Positions 33,051 through 42,149 of a stretch of DNA of 55,837 bases are shown in pieces. The position numbers were made by a program, and so were the translations under genes. Numbering within the stretch: the first letter of the stretch is position 1; each line of letters starts with the position of its first letter. The stretch comes from UBA2112 sp964596695 (GTDB taxonomy: Bacteria; Patescibacteriota; Saccharimonadia; Saccharimonadales; Saccharimonadaceae), in the NCBI GenBank assembly GCA_964596695.1, contig CAZQVE010000006.1, positions 1 through 55,837 of the forward strand, in the 5' to 3' direction. Below the pieces are notes generated by a model. It made no database searches. It was given only the letters and a program-made list of their open reading frames with translations, and had not been told where the DNA came from.

Positions 33051-33689
33051 CTACGCGCCGGATTTGACCATCGCGAACATTCGTAACCAGTCAGTTATGC
33101 GGGGCATTAGCCACACCATGACCCACGACACGACCATCGCGAACAGCGTTAACACCGCAATGGTGATAAACACCGGCCGGTAGCCGCTGTCCGTCGGGTT
33201 CAGAAAGTCGTAGGGGTAAACCCCGCCGACGGCACCACAGACCAACGCGAATGCGGCATATGCCCACGGGTAATACAGCCACTTAAGCGTCCGATCAAGC
33301 GTGATTCGCACCGACGGTTGATGAAAGAGCCAACCAACGACCATCACGACCGGCATCAGCTGATGCAGAATATGATGGTCGATCATGTATGCCGGCGATG
33401 CATCGTGCACCAGCACGGCAAACACCACGCCGGTGATGACCGAGTAGAGCGTAGCCGCCCCGCGGAACGGGTCGAGCCATGCCCAGTTTTTCCTTGTCCA
33501 GTATGAGTAGGAGCTTGCCAGTAACGCGATAACCACTACCGCGGCAGACTGGTACGTGAAGTAGTACCAGATGTCCGTGAGAACGTTGATTCCACGGGCC
33601 GAGCGCACAATATTTTCAATTGCAAGGGCACCGAACGCGACCAAACCGAAGAGTCCTTCGTAGATCGCCGCCCACCTGTTATTTGGCAT
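33051..33689 (-). CDS. Pr6Pr-type six-span membrane protein
   Basis: Six hydrophobic segments in 212 residues with the pattern of the Pr6Pr (FAR-17a/AIG1-like) family: an early WYYFTYQSAAVVVIALL, then HHILHQLMPVVMVVGWL with conserved His residues facing the membrane, and WLYYPWAYAAFALV. Function in bacteria is unknown. TATACT is six nt before the ATG on this strand (leaderless). Confidence 0.75.
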   Translation of the reverse strand: MPNNRWAAIYEGLFGLVAFGALAIENIVRSARGINVLTDIWYYFTYQSAAVVVIALLASSYSYWTRKNWAWLDPFRGAATLYSVITGVVFAVLVHDASPAYMIDHHILHQLMPVVMVVGWLFHQPSVRITLDRTLKWLYYPWAYAAFALVCGAVGGVYPYDFLNPTDSGYRPVFITIAVLTLFAMVVSWVMVWLMPRITDWLRMFAMVKSGA

Positions 33690-33740
33690 GTTGACAGTAT
33701 ACCACTAAAGTGAGGAAATACACTAAAATCAGGGGGGTAG

Positions 33741-34127
33741 CTAACGCTGAACTGATATGAGTTCGATATCGAACACCAGGTCGCTGTTTGGCGGAATATT
33801 TGGGGACGGGCTATTGGCACCATAAGCGAGCGCTGCTGGTATGACCAAGCGTCGCGTGCCGCCAACCTTCATGCCGGGTACGCCTTGTGTCCAGCCTGCG
33901 ATAACACCGTTAAGCGGAAAGGTGACCGGCCGACCAAAATCGTGACTCGACTGAAAGATAGTTCCGTCCGCCACCAACGCACCTGTGTAGTGCGCAGTAA
34001 TCGTCGCGCCCTCTGGCACTTCTTCGCCAGCACCGGAAGACACGTCGGTTATCTGTAGCTCAGCCACTGCTCCTTGCGGCGTAAAGTTTTCTAATTTCGT
34101 TCCCTCGAGTTTTTGAGAATTATTCAT
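33741..34127 (-). CDS. FKBP-type peptidyl-prolyl isomerase
   Basis: A 128-residue single FKBP domain: ITAHYTGALVADGTIFQSSH, FPLNGVIAGWTQGVPGMKVG and RRLVIPAALAYG...NIPPNSDLVFDIEL cover the FK506-binding pocket (motifs in pieces). Role: prolyl isomerisation in protein folding; no signal peptide, so cytoplasmic. The frame starts at GTG 34133, but TATACT is six nt before ATG 34127. Confidence 0.93.
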   Translation of the reverse strand: MNNSQKLEGTKLENFTPQGAVAELQITDVSSGAGEEVPEGATITAHYTGALVADGTIFQSSHDFGRPVTFPLNGVIAGWTQGVPGMKVGGTRRLVIPAALAYGANSPSPNIPPNSDLVFDIELISVQR

Positions 34128-34184
34128 AGACACAGTATACGGGATAGCGTCCCTGTGGAAAAGAAAAATAAAAAATAGTTATAG

Positions 34185-35696
34185 TTACGGTTTATTTTCG
34201 TTCGCGTTCTTCTCGGCGTCGGGGCGCCAGAGGCGTCCAAGACCGCGCATAAGCGTCAGCCGCGCCAGGTGATGTCTATGGCTTGGTTTGAGCTGATTCA
34301 GCATAAAGTCGGCAAACGGCTGCGTGTTGCGCTGACGAGTAAGCTGGTGGTGAAGCGGACGACCAAGCATGCTGCCGATAGACGCGCCGATAGCAATCGC
34401 CAACGCCGTCGCGATGGCAGCAAACAGTGTCGATGCACCTCGGACAAAGAGCGGATCACCCGGCGGATAGTTCGCCAGCTGCATAAGCGCATTAAAGAAC
34501 ATAAGACCAGGAACGAGCGGCAGGATACCGGCGGCAATAATACCCGTCGAGGGCGTACGCCAGCGACGCGAAAATATGGTTGCTACAACGCCCACCACGA
34601 CGGCCGCGGAACCACTGGCCGGTACGACCGACACGCCTAGTTTCATCGCGATGAACATAACGATCAAAGCGGACGCGCCGATGATTCCCGCCCATGCGAC
34701 CGCGCGCAGACGCGTTTGCGTCCCCACGGCAAATCCTGCTGCCGCCACGGCGCTACCAATAATCTGATACCCAGCCGTGTTAAGGCGAAGCGGATCAGGC
34801 GACACATAGATACCAATGCCGATCTTGGCGGCGACGTACAGACCGATCAAGATACCGACCACAATGCCCATAGTGAGCAGCACGACCTTGAGAATACGAG
34901 CATTAGCCGTGACGTAATACTCCTCGATGGCGTCCTGAAACGCGCCAACAATTGCCAAGCCAGCAACAAGCATAACGATACCGCCCACGACGATAAGCGT
35001 CGGATGCATGTCGGCGAAGAAGCCGATTCCGTCTTTGGTAAACTGATTGATTATGGCCGCCGCAATCGTCACGAACGCCGCCGCGCAGATTTGACGGAAA
35101 AACGTCGGTAGCCCCTTGTTCGCGAGCAACGCGACCAGCCGATCAACCATGATAGCGATACCGAACGTCAGTAGCCACACTCGCCAGTTAGCCGAAAACA
35201 TCATCGACACGCCGCCGGCGATAGCAGCGTTTCCAGCAGTCACCATCCAGGCGGGGTAGACGATCGGTGCCTTGAGGATCTTGTCGAGCTGTATTTCTGC
35301 GTCGTACAGGCTGTACTGACCCTTGCTGATATCATAAACCAGCTTCTGGACCAGCTGGAGCGTCATGTTGTTGATATCGCGCGGAACCACCGGACGAATC
35401 AGCGTGAGCGGCTCCTTATCAATACCCCGAAGCTGCGACAGCATAATCGTGTTGGCACTGACATCGATATGAACCGGACGTTTACAGTAGGCTTCAGTGA
35501 TGTCGAGCGACCGTGACACCACGCGGCTAGCAGGTACGCCCATAGAGAGCATAAGATCGCCGACTGTCATCGCCAACCGCAGCGCACGCATGTTCGGCGT
35601 CAGGGTTTCACCGAATTTTTCAACGCCCGGAAACGTCGACTGCAACATGTCAGCTTTTTCTTCTCGACGACGGATACTGAAAGGCCATTTCATCAC
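34185..35696 (-). CDS. ThrE-like threonine/serine exporter family protein
   Basis: A 503-residue ThrE-type protein: N-terminal soluble domain (about 30-150; LMLSMGVPASRVVSRSLDIT and PVVPRDINNMTL) and about ten membrane segments with VVGGIVMLVAGLAIVGAFQDAI and, near the end, LPLVPGLMFFNAL of the second half. In actinobacteria ThrE exports threonine and serine. It is divergent from the RdgB-like gene, with 34 bp between starts. Confidence 0.88.
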   Translation of the reverse strand: MMKWPFSIRRREEKADMLQSTFPGVEKFGETLTPNMRALRLAMTVGDLMLSMGVPASRVVSRSLDITEAYCKRPVHIDVSANTIMLSQLRGIDKEPLTLIRPVVPRDINNMTLQLVQKLVYDISKGQYSLYDAEIQLDKILKAPIVYPAWMVTAGNAAIAGGVSMMFSANWRVWLLTFGIAIMVDRLVALLANKGLPTFFRQICAAAFVTIAAAIINQFTKDGIGFFADMHPTLIVVGGIVMLVAGLAIVGAFQDAIEEYYVTANARILKVVLLTMGIVVGILIGLYVAAKIGIGIYVSPDPLRLNTAGYQIIGSAVAAAGFAVGTQTRLRAVAWAGIIGASALIVMFIAMKLGVSVVPASGSAAVVVGVVATIFSRRWRTPSTGIIAAGILPLVPGLMFFNALMQLANYPPGDPLFVRGASTLFAAIATALAIAIGASIGSMLGRPLHHQLTRQRNTQPFADFMLNQLKPSHRHHLARLTLMRGLGRLWRPDAEKNANENKP

Positions 35697-35730
35697 TTAT
35701 CTAAAGTATATCACTGCTATACTGAAACGT

Positions 35731-36297
35731 ATGAAAGAAATCTTGTTCGCGACCAGTAACTCGCGAAAAATCAGCGAGGCAACCGCGACGCTGAAATCAT
35801 ACGACATCGATGTCACGCCCGTATCGGTCGAAATCGACGAAATTCAGCACCACGATCCGGCCGACATCGCTCAAGCGAAGGCGCGCGCGGCATTCGCAGT
35901 CGTTGGCAAACCCGTGGTCGTGTCCGACACAAGCTGGGAAATCCCAGCACTAGGCGGATTTCCAGGTGGCTATATGAAAGATATCTCCGCATGGCTGGAC
36001 GCCGCCGACTGGCAGTCGCTGATGGCGCGTCACGATGACAAAACGATTTACTGTCACGAGCACGTCGCGTATTTTGACGGTGAGCAATTGCAGCATTTCG
36101 TCTCGACCTATACCGGCCGGTTCGTCGACGAACCGAGGGGCAGGGTAGACGACACCGAATCATTCGAACGCCTGGTCGTACTCTACGGCGGACAAACCAT
36201 GGCCGAACAGCTCGCAGCAGGCGACATAGCTTCAGCAGGCGAAAGCCTCGACCATTGGAAGCAGTTCGGCGAGTGGGCCAGCGTTGTCCAGCCCTGA
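35731..36297 (+). CDS. Non-canonical purine NTP pyrophosphatase (RdgB/HAM1 family)
   Basis: LFATSNSRKISEATATLKSY matches the N-terminal T/SxNxxK motif, EIDEIQ the acidic loop, VVVSDTSWEIPALGGFPGGY (in pieces) the metal/substrate block, of ITPase/HAM1 enzymes. Role: removal of ITP, XTP and dITP. The end is less conserved. The frame opens at 35497, but TATACT (35718-35723) is seven nt before ATG 35731 (leaderless). Confidence 0.82.
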   Translation: MKEILFATSNSRKISEATATLKSYDIDVTPVSVEIDEIQHHDPADIAQAKARAAFAVVGKPVVVSDTSWEIPALGGFPGGYMKDISAWLDAADWQSLMARHDDKTIYCHEHVAYFDGEQLQHFVSTYTGRFVDEPRGRVDDTESFERLVVLYGGQTMAEQLAAGDIASAGESLDHWKQFGEWASVVQP

Positions 36298-36403
36298 AAT
36301 ACGTGCTATACTAATGATAGTAAAGTCATCGAAAAGAAGAATCTACATATTGTAGCTACTCCCAAACAGAACAAGCCGGCTTGCACTAAAGGAGTACACT
36401 ATA

Positions 36404-36601
36404 ATGCAGAATTCTGACATCCTCGACAATAATCGTGACAAATTGGATCGTGACAATCTCGAAGAGGCAGAGCATATTCGAACGGAAATATCCAAGATTA
36501 AACGCGCCTACATAAAAAAACACGGTATACCCAAAGAATCTCTCACGTCTTCTACGAGAGGTATCGCGCCAAGCAACCCGTCCGAAAACACGCATTCTTG
36601 A
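36404..36601 (+). CDS. Small charged hypothetical protein (65 aa)
   Basis: Highly charged helical N-terminus (NNRDKLDRDNLEEAEHIRTE), Ser/Thr-rich tail. AAGGAG is nine nt before the ATG; TATACT at about 36305 implies a 5' UTR near 85 nt that contains a CTACA/TGTAG hairpin (36343-36355) and a CAAGCCGGCTTG dyad. Not recognised. Confidence 0.6.
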   Translation: MQNSDILDNNRDKLDRDNLEEAEHIRTEISKIKRAYIKKHGIPKESLTSSTRGIAPSNPSENTHS

Positions 36602-36660
36602 TATAGCCACACTGCAATCGTACACCCAGCCCATAGGGGCATCATGCTATAGTGAAGAAG

Positions 36661-37740
36661 ATGAGCACAGAGAGAGCAAAGACCACCAACATACCGCCTC
36701 TCGTGCAGACAAAGCAGTCCGTGGATGAGTTTTTGGACAATTTCTGCCGACAGCAAACCGCACGAGCTGCAGCCATAAGTCCGGCCTACGCCGAATTATG
36801 GGAAGTAATGCGCGGCTACTTTGCAGCCGGCGGCAAACGGATTCGTCCACACCTGGCGAGATTGGCACACGCTGCATGTGACGGATCGCCGGATGACGAC
36901 ATATTGGCGGTCGCCACCTCATGGGAATTGCTGCACGGCTGCATGCTTATGCACGACGATATCATCGACCGCGACGACAAACGTCATGGGCAGCCGAACA
37001 TATCCGGTGTCTACCGCCGCACGTATCGACAGTCGGCTGACGCGCAGCATTTTGCCGATAGCACGGCGCTGATTGCAGGCGACTTAGCACTCAGTGCGGC
37101 GCACCATATCGTCATGGCAAGCCGCCTCGATAACACGGTAAAGCAGCTGATTCAGCAGCAGCTCGAAGCAGCGACATTCGCCGTGGCGGGCGGCGAGCTA
37201 CTGGACGTCCAGGCCACGCTGGACGATCCGAAAACAGCCGACACGACGACAATCGCTCACTACAAAACCGCTGAATATTCGTTCTGCGGACCACTTGTCA
37301 GTGGGGCGTTACTGGCTGGCGGCAACGAAGAAGCCCTCGCGAGTTTACGCGATTTTGGCACGGCCGTTGGCACCGCTTACCAGCTCGTCGACGACGTATT
37401 GGGCGTCACTGGTGATGAGACCGCTACGGGCAAGCCATCCGATAGCGACATCCGGGAAGGAAAGCGCACCGAAGTATTACGCCAAACATATCTGCACGTG
37501 GACGCCGCCGATCGTCGTATGCTCGACACGACGCTCGCCAAAGGCCATGCCATGACCGACAAGGATGTCGCCCTGGTTAAAAAATGTATTCAACAAAGCG
37601 GCAGCCTGAAAATCGTTCAAGCAGAAATTGACTCTTATGAGCGCCGGGCGCACGACGCCATTGCCGCCATGCCGTTTAAGAGCGAGTACCTGCAAGCCTT
37701 CGCCAACCTGGCGAACATGATCCTGCACCGCGAAGCGTAA
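36661..37740 (+). CDS. Polyprenyl (geranylgeranyl-type) diphosphate synthase
   Basis: GGKRIRPHLARLAH (about 57), the first Asp-rich motif MHDDIIDRDDKRHG (about 97-110), and the second YQLVDDVLGVTGD mark a trans-prenyltransferase of about 359 residues. Role: chain elongation of IPP to make C15-C20 or longer isoprenoids, for instance the undecaprenyl or quinone pathway. Chain length cannot be deduced reliably. TATAGT (36648-36653) is seven nt before ATG 36661; GTG 36652 is an in-frame alternative. Confidence 0.9.
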   Translation: MSTERAKTTNIPPLVQTKQSVDEFLDNFCRQQTARAAAISPAYAELWEVMRGYFAAGGKRIRPHLARLAHAACDGSPDDDILAVATSWELLHGCMLMHDDIIDRDDKRHGQPNISGVYRRTYRQSADAQHFADSTALIAGDLALSAAHHIVMASRLDNTVKQLIQQQLEAATFAVAGGELLDVQATLDDPKTADTTTIAHYKTAEYSFCGPLVSGALLAGGNEEALASLRDFGTAVGTAYQLVDDVLGVTGDETATGKPSDSDIREGKRTEVLRQTYLHVDAADRRMLDTTLAKGHAMTDKDVALVKKCIQQSGSLKIVQAEIDSYERRAHDAIAAMPFKSEYLQAFANLANMILHREA

Positions 37741-38415
37741 TTATTCCACGCCGATACGCAGCGGTGAAAAGTTCGTCTTTTTGTCGTAGGCATCCATACC
37801 TTCGGCTTTTTTTAGCGCGGCGATTACACGATAGGTGACTGGCAACAGCACAACCTCGACGCCAGTCTTAAACAACCAGCCGACGGCAATATAGCCAACC
37901 ATATCCCAGCCATGCAGCACCGCGCCGAAGGCGATAAAAGCGAAAATTGTCGTATCGAACAGCTCGCCAACCAGCGTCGAGCCGATAAGACGAAGCCATA
38001 GCGCGCGACCCTTGGTACGTATCTTTAGCTTGGCGAGAACGAACGAGTTCATGAATTCGCCAACCAAGTACGCGCAGAGGCTTGCGACGACAATCTGTGG
38101 AAAGAATCCAAGTACCGCCTCGTATGCTGCCTGGTCATGATATTCCGCCGCGCCCGGCATATAGCGCACGACAGTGAATGAAAATATCGCCAGTAGCATA
38201 ACTCCGAAGCCTGTCCAGATTGCCCGGCGGGCGTATTTGTAGCCATACACTTCCGTGAGAATATCTCCGAAAATATACGCCAACGGAAATAGTATGGCGC
38301 CGCCATCGGTGATAATCGGGCCGAAAGCGATAAGTTTGGTGGCCGACAAATTGGATATCAACAGCACGGCGGCAAAGACTGCCAGGATGAGGTCGTAATA
38401 GCGTAGTTTTTTCAT
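37741..38415 (-). CDS. Queuosine precursor transporter (YhhQ/VUT family)
   Basis: Six hydrophobic segments in 224 residues and the family blocks LLISNLSATKLIAFG, AILFPLAYIFGDILTEVYGY and STLVGELFDTTIFAFIAFG (in pieces). Role: uptake of 7-cyano-7-deazaguanine or related queuosine precursors. TATAAT is seven nt before ATG 38415 on this strand. Its stop abuts that of the prenyl synthase. No queuosine synthesis gene is in the window. Confidence 0.9.
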   Translation of the reverse strand: MKKLRYYDLILAVFAAVLLISNLSATKLIAFGPIITDGGAILFPLAYIFGDILTEVYGYKYARRAIWTGFGVMLLAIFSFTVVRYMPGAAEYHDQAAYEAVLGFFPQIVVASLCAYLVGEFMNSFVLAKLKIRTKGRALWLRLIGSTLVGELFDTTIFAFIAFGAVLHGWDMVGYIAVGWLFKTGVEVVLLPVTYRVIAALKKAEGMDAYDKKTNFSPLRIGVE

Positions 38416-38492
38416 GATAGCCATTATACGCACCCAGTATTATGGTAGTAAAGTTGCTTTTAGTACACATTGGTTGTATAATATTGCATAAT

Positions 38493-39026
38493 ATGACCGA
38501 AATGCCTCAATTTGATGGATTCACACCGGAAGATGTCGCGTTCCTGAACGAGCTGGACAAATCATGGAACGAACCGACCTTTGAAGAGCTGTATGAGCAA
38601 CAGCCGTTTGAATCGTATCGTCTGTCGTACCTGAGGACGATCATGGATCGCCGCGACGCAATCGACAACTACATGAAAGATCGCAGCAACCCGTACCGAA
38701 TGATGATGATGGATCATCAGGACAGGGTGACACATACACATTTTCTGTACTATATGGACAACTTGTTCGCCGCGAACAGTTCGATTGATCGTGTCGATTA
38801 CATCGTGGAGGCGTTCGGCATGGCTGACATGTCGCAAAAACAGCTCAATATCGCCGAGGGGCAGGGGGTTAACCGGCGCGAGGCGGTCGAACTGCGTACG
38901 CGTATAGCGGAAATACTACTGGCCGACAGCGATGACAAGGCCAAACAAGACATTATCGACATGTATACGGCCGATACTTCCGACGTCGTCAACCGCTTTA
39001 TTATCCATCGCGAACACGGCGCCTAA
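38493..39026 (+). CDS. Acidic hypothetical protein (177 aa)
   Basis: Not recognised; helical, Asp/Met-rich (RMMMMDHQDRV). TTGCTT (38454-38459), 17 bp and TATAAT (38477-38482) form a clear promoter only 10 nt before ATG 38493, so essentially leaderless. Confidence 0.62.
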   Translation: MTEMPQFDGFTPEDVAFLNELDKSWNEPTFEELYEQQPFESYRLSYLRTIMDRRDAIDNYMKDRSNPYRMMMMDHQDRVTHTHFLYYMDNLFAANSSIDRVDYIVEAFGMADMSQKQLNIAEGQGVNRREAVELRTRIAEILLADSDDKAKQDIIDMYTADTSDVVNRFIIHREHGA

Positions 39027-39049
39027 ACCTCCGTATAAAAAAGCTCGCG

Positions 39050-39071
39050 CCGAGACTCTAGCGAGTCTCGG
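39050..39071 (-). terminator. Terminator overlapping a stop codon
   Basis: CCGAGACTC (39050-39058) and GAGTCTCGG (39063-39071) pair; on the minus strand GCGCGAGCTTTTTTA follows. The stop codon of the gene (39058-39060) is in the stem-loop. Confidence 0.88.
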
Positions 39072-39435
39072 TCACGAGCAGGGCGCCCGGATATCCGAGC
39101 CGTGCCAGCACGAAGTACTGCACGTGTTGACGCAGGGTAGCGCGACGCGGTTCGCCGAAGGACAGAAGTGAGTACTGAAACAACTCCAGCTTGAACTTCT
39201 GGGCGTCGGGATACGACCGCCTGACACCGTCGACGAATTGGTTCACTACCGTTTGACGCGACGAATGCGATTGGTTGACTCCCGTTTGCGCGGCGGCTTC
39301 CACCACCCTCGGTGGCAACACCATCCGTAGTTCGTAGCTGGTCTTGTACTTCTTGTACGAGACCAGGTAACTATTGACACGGAAGATTGCGACCACCTTC
39401 GAAACCGCGGCGGATGCCGTTGATTTAACCGACAT
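39058..39435 (-). CDS. Hypothetical protein (125 aa)
   Basis: Soluble, basic N-terminus (SVKSTASAAVSKVVAIFRV), then SYLVSYKKYKTSYELRMVLPP and an aromatic C-terminus. The Arg-methionine segment LRMVLPPRVVEAAA could be a ribbon-helix-helix-like start but is not convincing. AGGAGG with a 5-nt spacer selects ATG 39435 over 39516. An AGCCGT/ACGGCT hairpin (39462-39477) is in the 5' UTR. Confidence 0.62.
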   Translation of the reverse strand: MSVKSTASAAVSKVVAIFRVNSYLVSYKKYKTSYELRMVLPPRVVEAAAQTGVNQSHSSRQTVVNQFVDGVRRSYPDAQKFKLELFQYSLLSFGEPRRATLRQHVQYFVLARLGYPGALLVTETR

Positions 39436-39542
39436 TTCACCTCCTGATTGCCAGAGATACAAGCCGTGGTTACGGCTATGGCATATATCATGGCACAAAG
39501 CAGCGCTAGTGTCCATATATCGATATGACGTATGATAGATAT

Positions 39543-39890
39543 ATGAAGATACGTATCAAACGCGCCTACGACGAACCGACCGTCAGCGATGGCTACCGCG
39601 TACTCGTCGACCGTTTATGGCCGCGTGGGGTCAAAAAAGAATTGCTCGCCCTGGATGAATGGTGCAAGGACATAGCACCAAGCCCCGAGCTACGTACCTG
39701 GTTTGACCACGACCCAGCAAAGTTTGAAGAGTTCAGCGCCCGCTACCTCAGTGAACTAGACAGCTCTGGCGTGCCGCACCAGCTCCTTGCACGCGCCAAA
39801 GACCACCCAGCTCTCACATTGGTCTACGCCGCCAAGAACCCGAAAGTCAATCACGCTCGCGTGCTACTGGAATACCTGGAAGAACAATAA
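39543..39890 (+). CDS. DUF488 family protein (YeaO-like)
   Basis: A 115-residue protein with RVLVDRLWPRGVKKELLALD and EWCKDIAPSPELRTWF, the hallmark of DUF488/YeaO. Function is not established. TATGAT (39531-39536) is six nt before ATG 39543 (leaderless). Confidence 0.9.
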   Translation: MKIRIKRAYDEPTVSDGYRVLVDRLWPRGVKKELLALDEWCKDIAPSPELRTWFDHDPAKFEEFSARYLSELDSSGVPHQLLARAKDHPALTLVYAAKNPKVNHARVLLEYLEEQ

Positions 39891-39941
39891 AAACACAAGC
39901 GGTGTATTGATATTTCTAACGAAATATGATATAATGCCATT

Positions 39942-40451
39942 ATGTCTGAATTCCTTACTGATGGAAACGGCGAGTACTTAATCATCCCGAAGGATGAATG
40001 TACCGCAACGATAAACTTGTCTGAGAAGGTTCTCGAAGACTCACTCGATGATTCTGGATGTTGGATAGGCGAGGCAGGATTTGCGACGCACGTGCGTATT
40101 ACGCATGAAAGCGACGTCGTGTTGCTCGCTTCGCAAGATGTCTTTAGCGAGGGCACACGAACGAAATACATACTCGATACCAAGACGGGCGGCTTTATCG
40201 TTATTCGCGGCACATTGACCGACGCGGGAGTGGAAGCCATACCCGACCTTGATCCTACGTTTATACGTGAATCGATAGAGGCTATGGCTAGTATGCAACA
40301 ATACTTGGGCACCGAGCAGGATTGGCAAGATTTCATCGGTATCCTCGAAGACGGCAAGACTGCTACCGATAACCTGCGAGCCTTCCATGAGCAAGCCGGG
40401 CGCGTAGCAATCCGCGGTGGCAATGATTGGGATATTTCAGAACTCTTATAA
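39942..40451 (+). CDS. Acidic hypothetical protein (169 aa)
   Basis: Not recognised; a beta-rich N-terminal half (THVRITHESDVVLLASQD) and a helical C-terminal half. TATAAT (39930-39935) is six nt before the ATG. A similar-sized acidic orphan follows after 36 bp. Confidence 0.62.
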   Translation: MSEFLTDGNGEYLIIPKDECTATINLSEKVLEDSLDDSGCWIGEAGFATHVRITHESDVVLLASQDVFSEGTRTKYILDTKTGGFIVIRGTLTDAGVEAIPDLDPTFIRESIEAMASMQQYLGTEQDWQDFIGILEDGKTATDNLRAFHEQAGRVAIRGGNDWDISELL

Positions 40452-40487
40452 TTGACTCTCCAGATATAAAAGGTGTAAATAGAGCAC

Positions 40488-41021
40488 ATGAATGAATACT
40501 TAGAACATCCGAAATTCCTCGTCCTTGAACCCGCTGAAGTTGCGGCTGCAAATACCTTCATTGATGGTGCGTTGCAATTCAGCATGAATGACAGTGCCGA
40601 CTGGATGGTAGACATGGGCGTTCAATACGAACGTTACGCCGTCACCCGACAAGTCTCACCTCAGGGAGCGAACTTTATCATAGGCCTCAAGATAGAAGGC
40701 GGCAACGAAACCGATCCGATTACTATCACGCGTTATTCACTAGACACCGATAAGCGGTATTTCATGGTCATACCTGAGTATTACGAGAACTTCGATCATT
40801 ACCAGCAGTCTCTCGCAGACAAAACACCAGAAGCCGATGTGCTCCTCATGGACATGGGCGTGTTCCGTCCGGATCGAGACGACTGGAGCGATTTTAAGGG
40901 TCTACTGGAAACCGCCTATGTGCGTGCAGAAGTAATGCTCATGAATCTTGAACTGGCGCAAAAAATCGGCTCGGTCGCCCTTGAGGACCCGCAGCCCGAT
41001 ACCGATTCGTCCGTGTCGTAG
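40488..41021 (+). CDS. Acidic hypothetical protein (177 aa)
   Basis: Not recognised. Beta-like segments (ERYAVTRQVSPQGANFIIGL, PITITRYSLDTDKRYFMV) lie in the first half, and an acidic helical region in the second. No SD is obvious. The layout parallels the preceding gene and the 25947-26663 orphan, but I cannot show homology. Confidence 0.6.
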   Translation: MNEYLEHPKFLVLEPAEVAAANTFIDGALQFSMNDSADWMVDMGVQYERYAVTRQVSPQGANFIIGLKIEGGNETDPITITRYSLDTDKRYFMVIPEYYENFDHYQQSLADKTPEADVLLMDMGVFRPDRDDWSDFKGLLETAYVRAEVMLMNLELAQKIGSVALEDPQPDTDSSVS

Positions 41022-41133
41022 ACGCTCGTGCTTGCAATCAGCTTAGCTCCATTTGATACTTATTGCAGAGTGACATCTGTTACTTCGGCTCCCCGAGAGG
41101 AGCTGCACGTTCACATCGAATAAAGGAGCTGGC

Positions 41134-41769
41134 ATGAGCAAGCCAACTGACTCTGAACTGCTTGAAGGACTTCTGATTCGCGGCACCTCGCCACACCCTC
41201 TCACGTTGGAGGACATGGGTCTGGATCTCAAGTACCTGGCGCGAACTGTCGAGATCGTGAAGTCGGAGATTTCGAGCCTGCCCAGCTACGGGCTGATGAA
41301 AAACGCAATCAACCCGACTCGTGACAACGGCCGCTGGCACAAGCTAGCCGAAGCCTCAGGTTACGGCGACGTTCCGTGCTTGCGTCTGGTGACAAGGCAC
41401 GAGAGCCTCCTCGGCTACCAAATCCAATACGCACCGCTGCTACGGCTGTCACCGGTAACCGGTGGCCGCGATGTCGACATCGAGCTATTCATCACCTGGC
41501 GAGGCGAGTGGATCGTCTATCACGGATCCCAACTGCACGACGAAAAGCTGTTTACGGAGCACGGTTCGACAGAGAAGATGTGTACACGGCTGGCTGAACT
41601 GGCGGGTGATACCTACCGTTACAGTCCTCGCCCGTACACCTACGCGATCGCAGACCACCTGGTCAAATGCCTCCGCGACAATATCGAGGAGAGCAAGCGA
41701 CGTCTTCACCACAAGGAAGCGACCATCGCCGAGTACGACATACTCCACAAGCGCTTCTTCGGCTCCTGA
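41134..41769 (+). CDS. Hypothetical protein (211 aa), SD-led cassette
   Basis: Not recognised; soluble alpha/beta. A GCTCC/GGAGC hairpin (41088-41103) in the 5' UTR and AAAGGAG with a five-nt spacer precede the ATG; a 13-bp terminator follows. The C-terminus is a charged helix (CLRDNIEESKRRLHHKEAT). Confidence 0.62.
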   Translation: MSKPTDSELLEGLLIRGTSPHPLTLEDMGLDLKYLARTVEIVKSEISSLPSYGLMKNAINPTRDNGRWHKLAEASGYGDVPCLRLVTRHESLLGYQIQYAPLLRLSPVTGGRDVDIELFITWRGEWIVYHGSQLHDEKLFTEHGSTEKMCTRLAELAGDTYRYSPRPYTYAIADHLVKCLRDNIEESKRRLHHKEATIAEYDILHKRFFGS

Positions 41770-41782
41770 CAGTACGTGGACA

Positions 41783-41813
41783 GCAGGGTGCGGATTTATC
41801 ATCCGCACCCTGC
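41783..41813 (+). terminator. Intrinsic terminator, 13-bp stem
   Basis: GCAGGGTGCGGAT and ATCCGCACCCTGC form a perfect stem with a TTATC-type loop. The T-run is short. Confidence 0.85.
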
Positions 41814-41828
41814 TTAACCAGAAATTAT

Positions 41829-41945
41829 TTAGAGCCCGCGCCGGTCGTACGTGATCAGCGCGGCCTTTTTGTCCGCGACTTTTTTAATCGCTGCCATCGC
41901 TTGTATCGTTTTCTTCGCTCCGTTTACTGCGGAATGGTCGCGATT
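41829..41945 (-). pseudogene. Possible remnant of a DnaA domain IV-like sequence
   Basis: This 38-codon frame reads NRDHSAVNGAKKTIQAMAAI and further basic residues before a stop. RDHSAVxxAxxxI resembles the GGRDHTTVxxAxxKI signature of DnaA domain IV. A TAG stop lies directly upstream and no SD or start codon fits, so it would be a fragment. The identification rests on about 14 residues only. Confidence 0.25.
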
Positions 41946-42049
41946 CTAGACAAGGACATGCGTGTCCTTGCGACTCAGGATATAGCCCCGGTTCGCACTG
42001 GCGGCCGGGGTGATTTTCTGATATGATGGGCGAGTACATTACTAAATCA

Positions 42050-42148
42050 AACGTATCAAGAGTGCAGCGAGAGAACTAGCTCGTCGACCTGCCGGCAACC
42101 AGCATAAGCACGGTGCCAATTCTAGCCCAAGCGGGAAGATAAGTATGA
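42050..42148 (+). ncRNA. SAM-I (S-box) riboswitch
   Basis: The aptamer shows the S-box core in order: TATCAAGAG (42053-42061), CGGCAACC (42093-42100), AAGCACGGTGCCAATTC (42106-42122) and GATAAG closing P1. It stands 55 nt before the SAM synthetase gene, where SAM-I riboswitches give feedback control. A TATGAT -10 (42022-42027) upstream fits transcription start near 42034. The 433-bp gap also contains the terminator at 41783 and the DnaA-like fragment. Confidence 0.95.
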
Positions 42149-42149
42149 A

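Noticed and set aside
34269..35111. Long ORFs antisense to the ThrE-like gene
   Set aside because: Arg/His/Asp-rich composition typical of shadow frames opposite a GC-rich membrane protein; no start signals.
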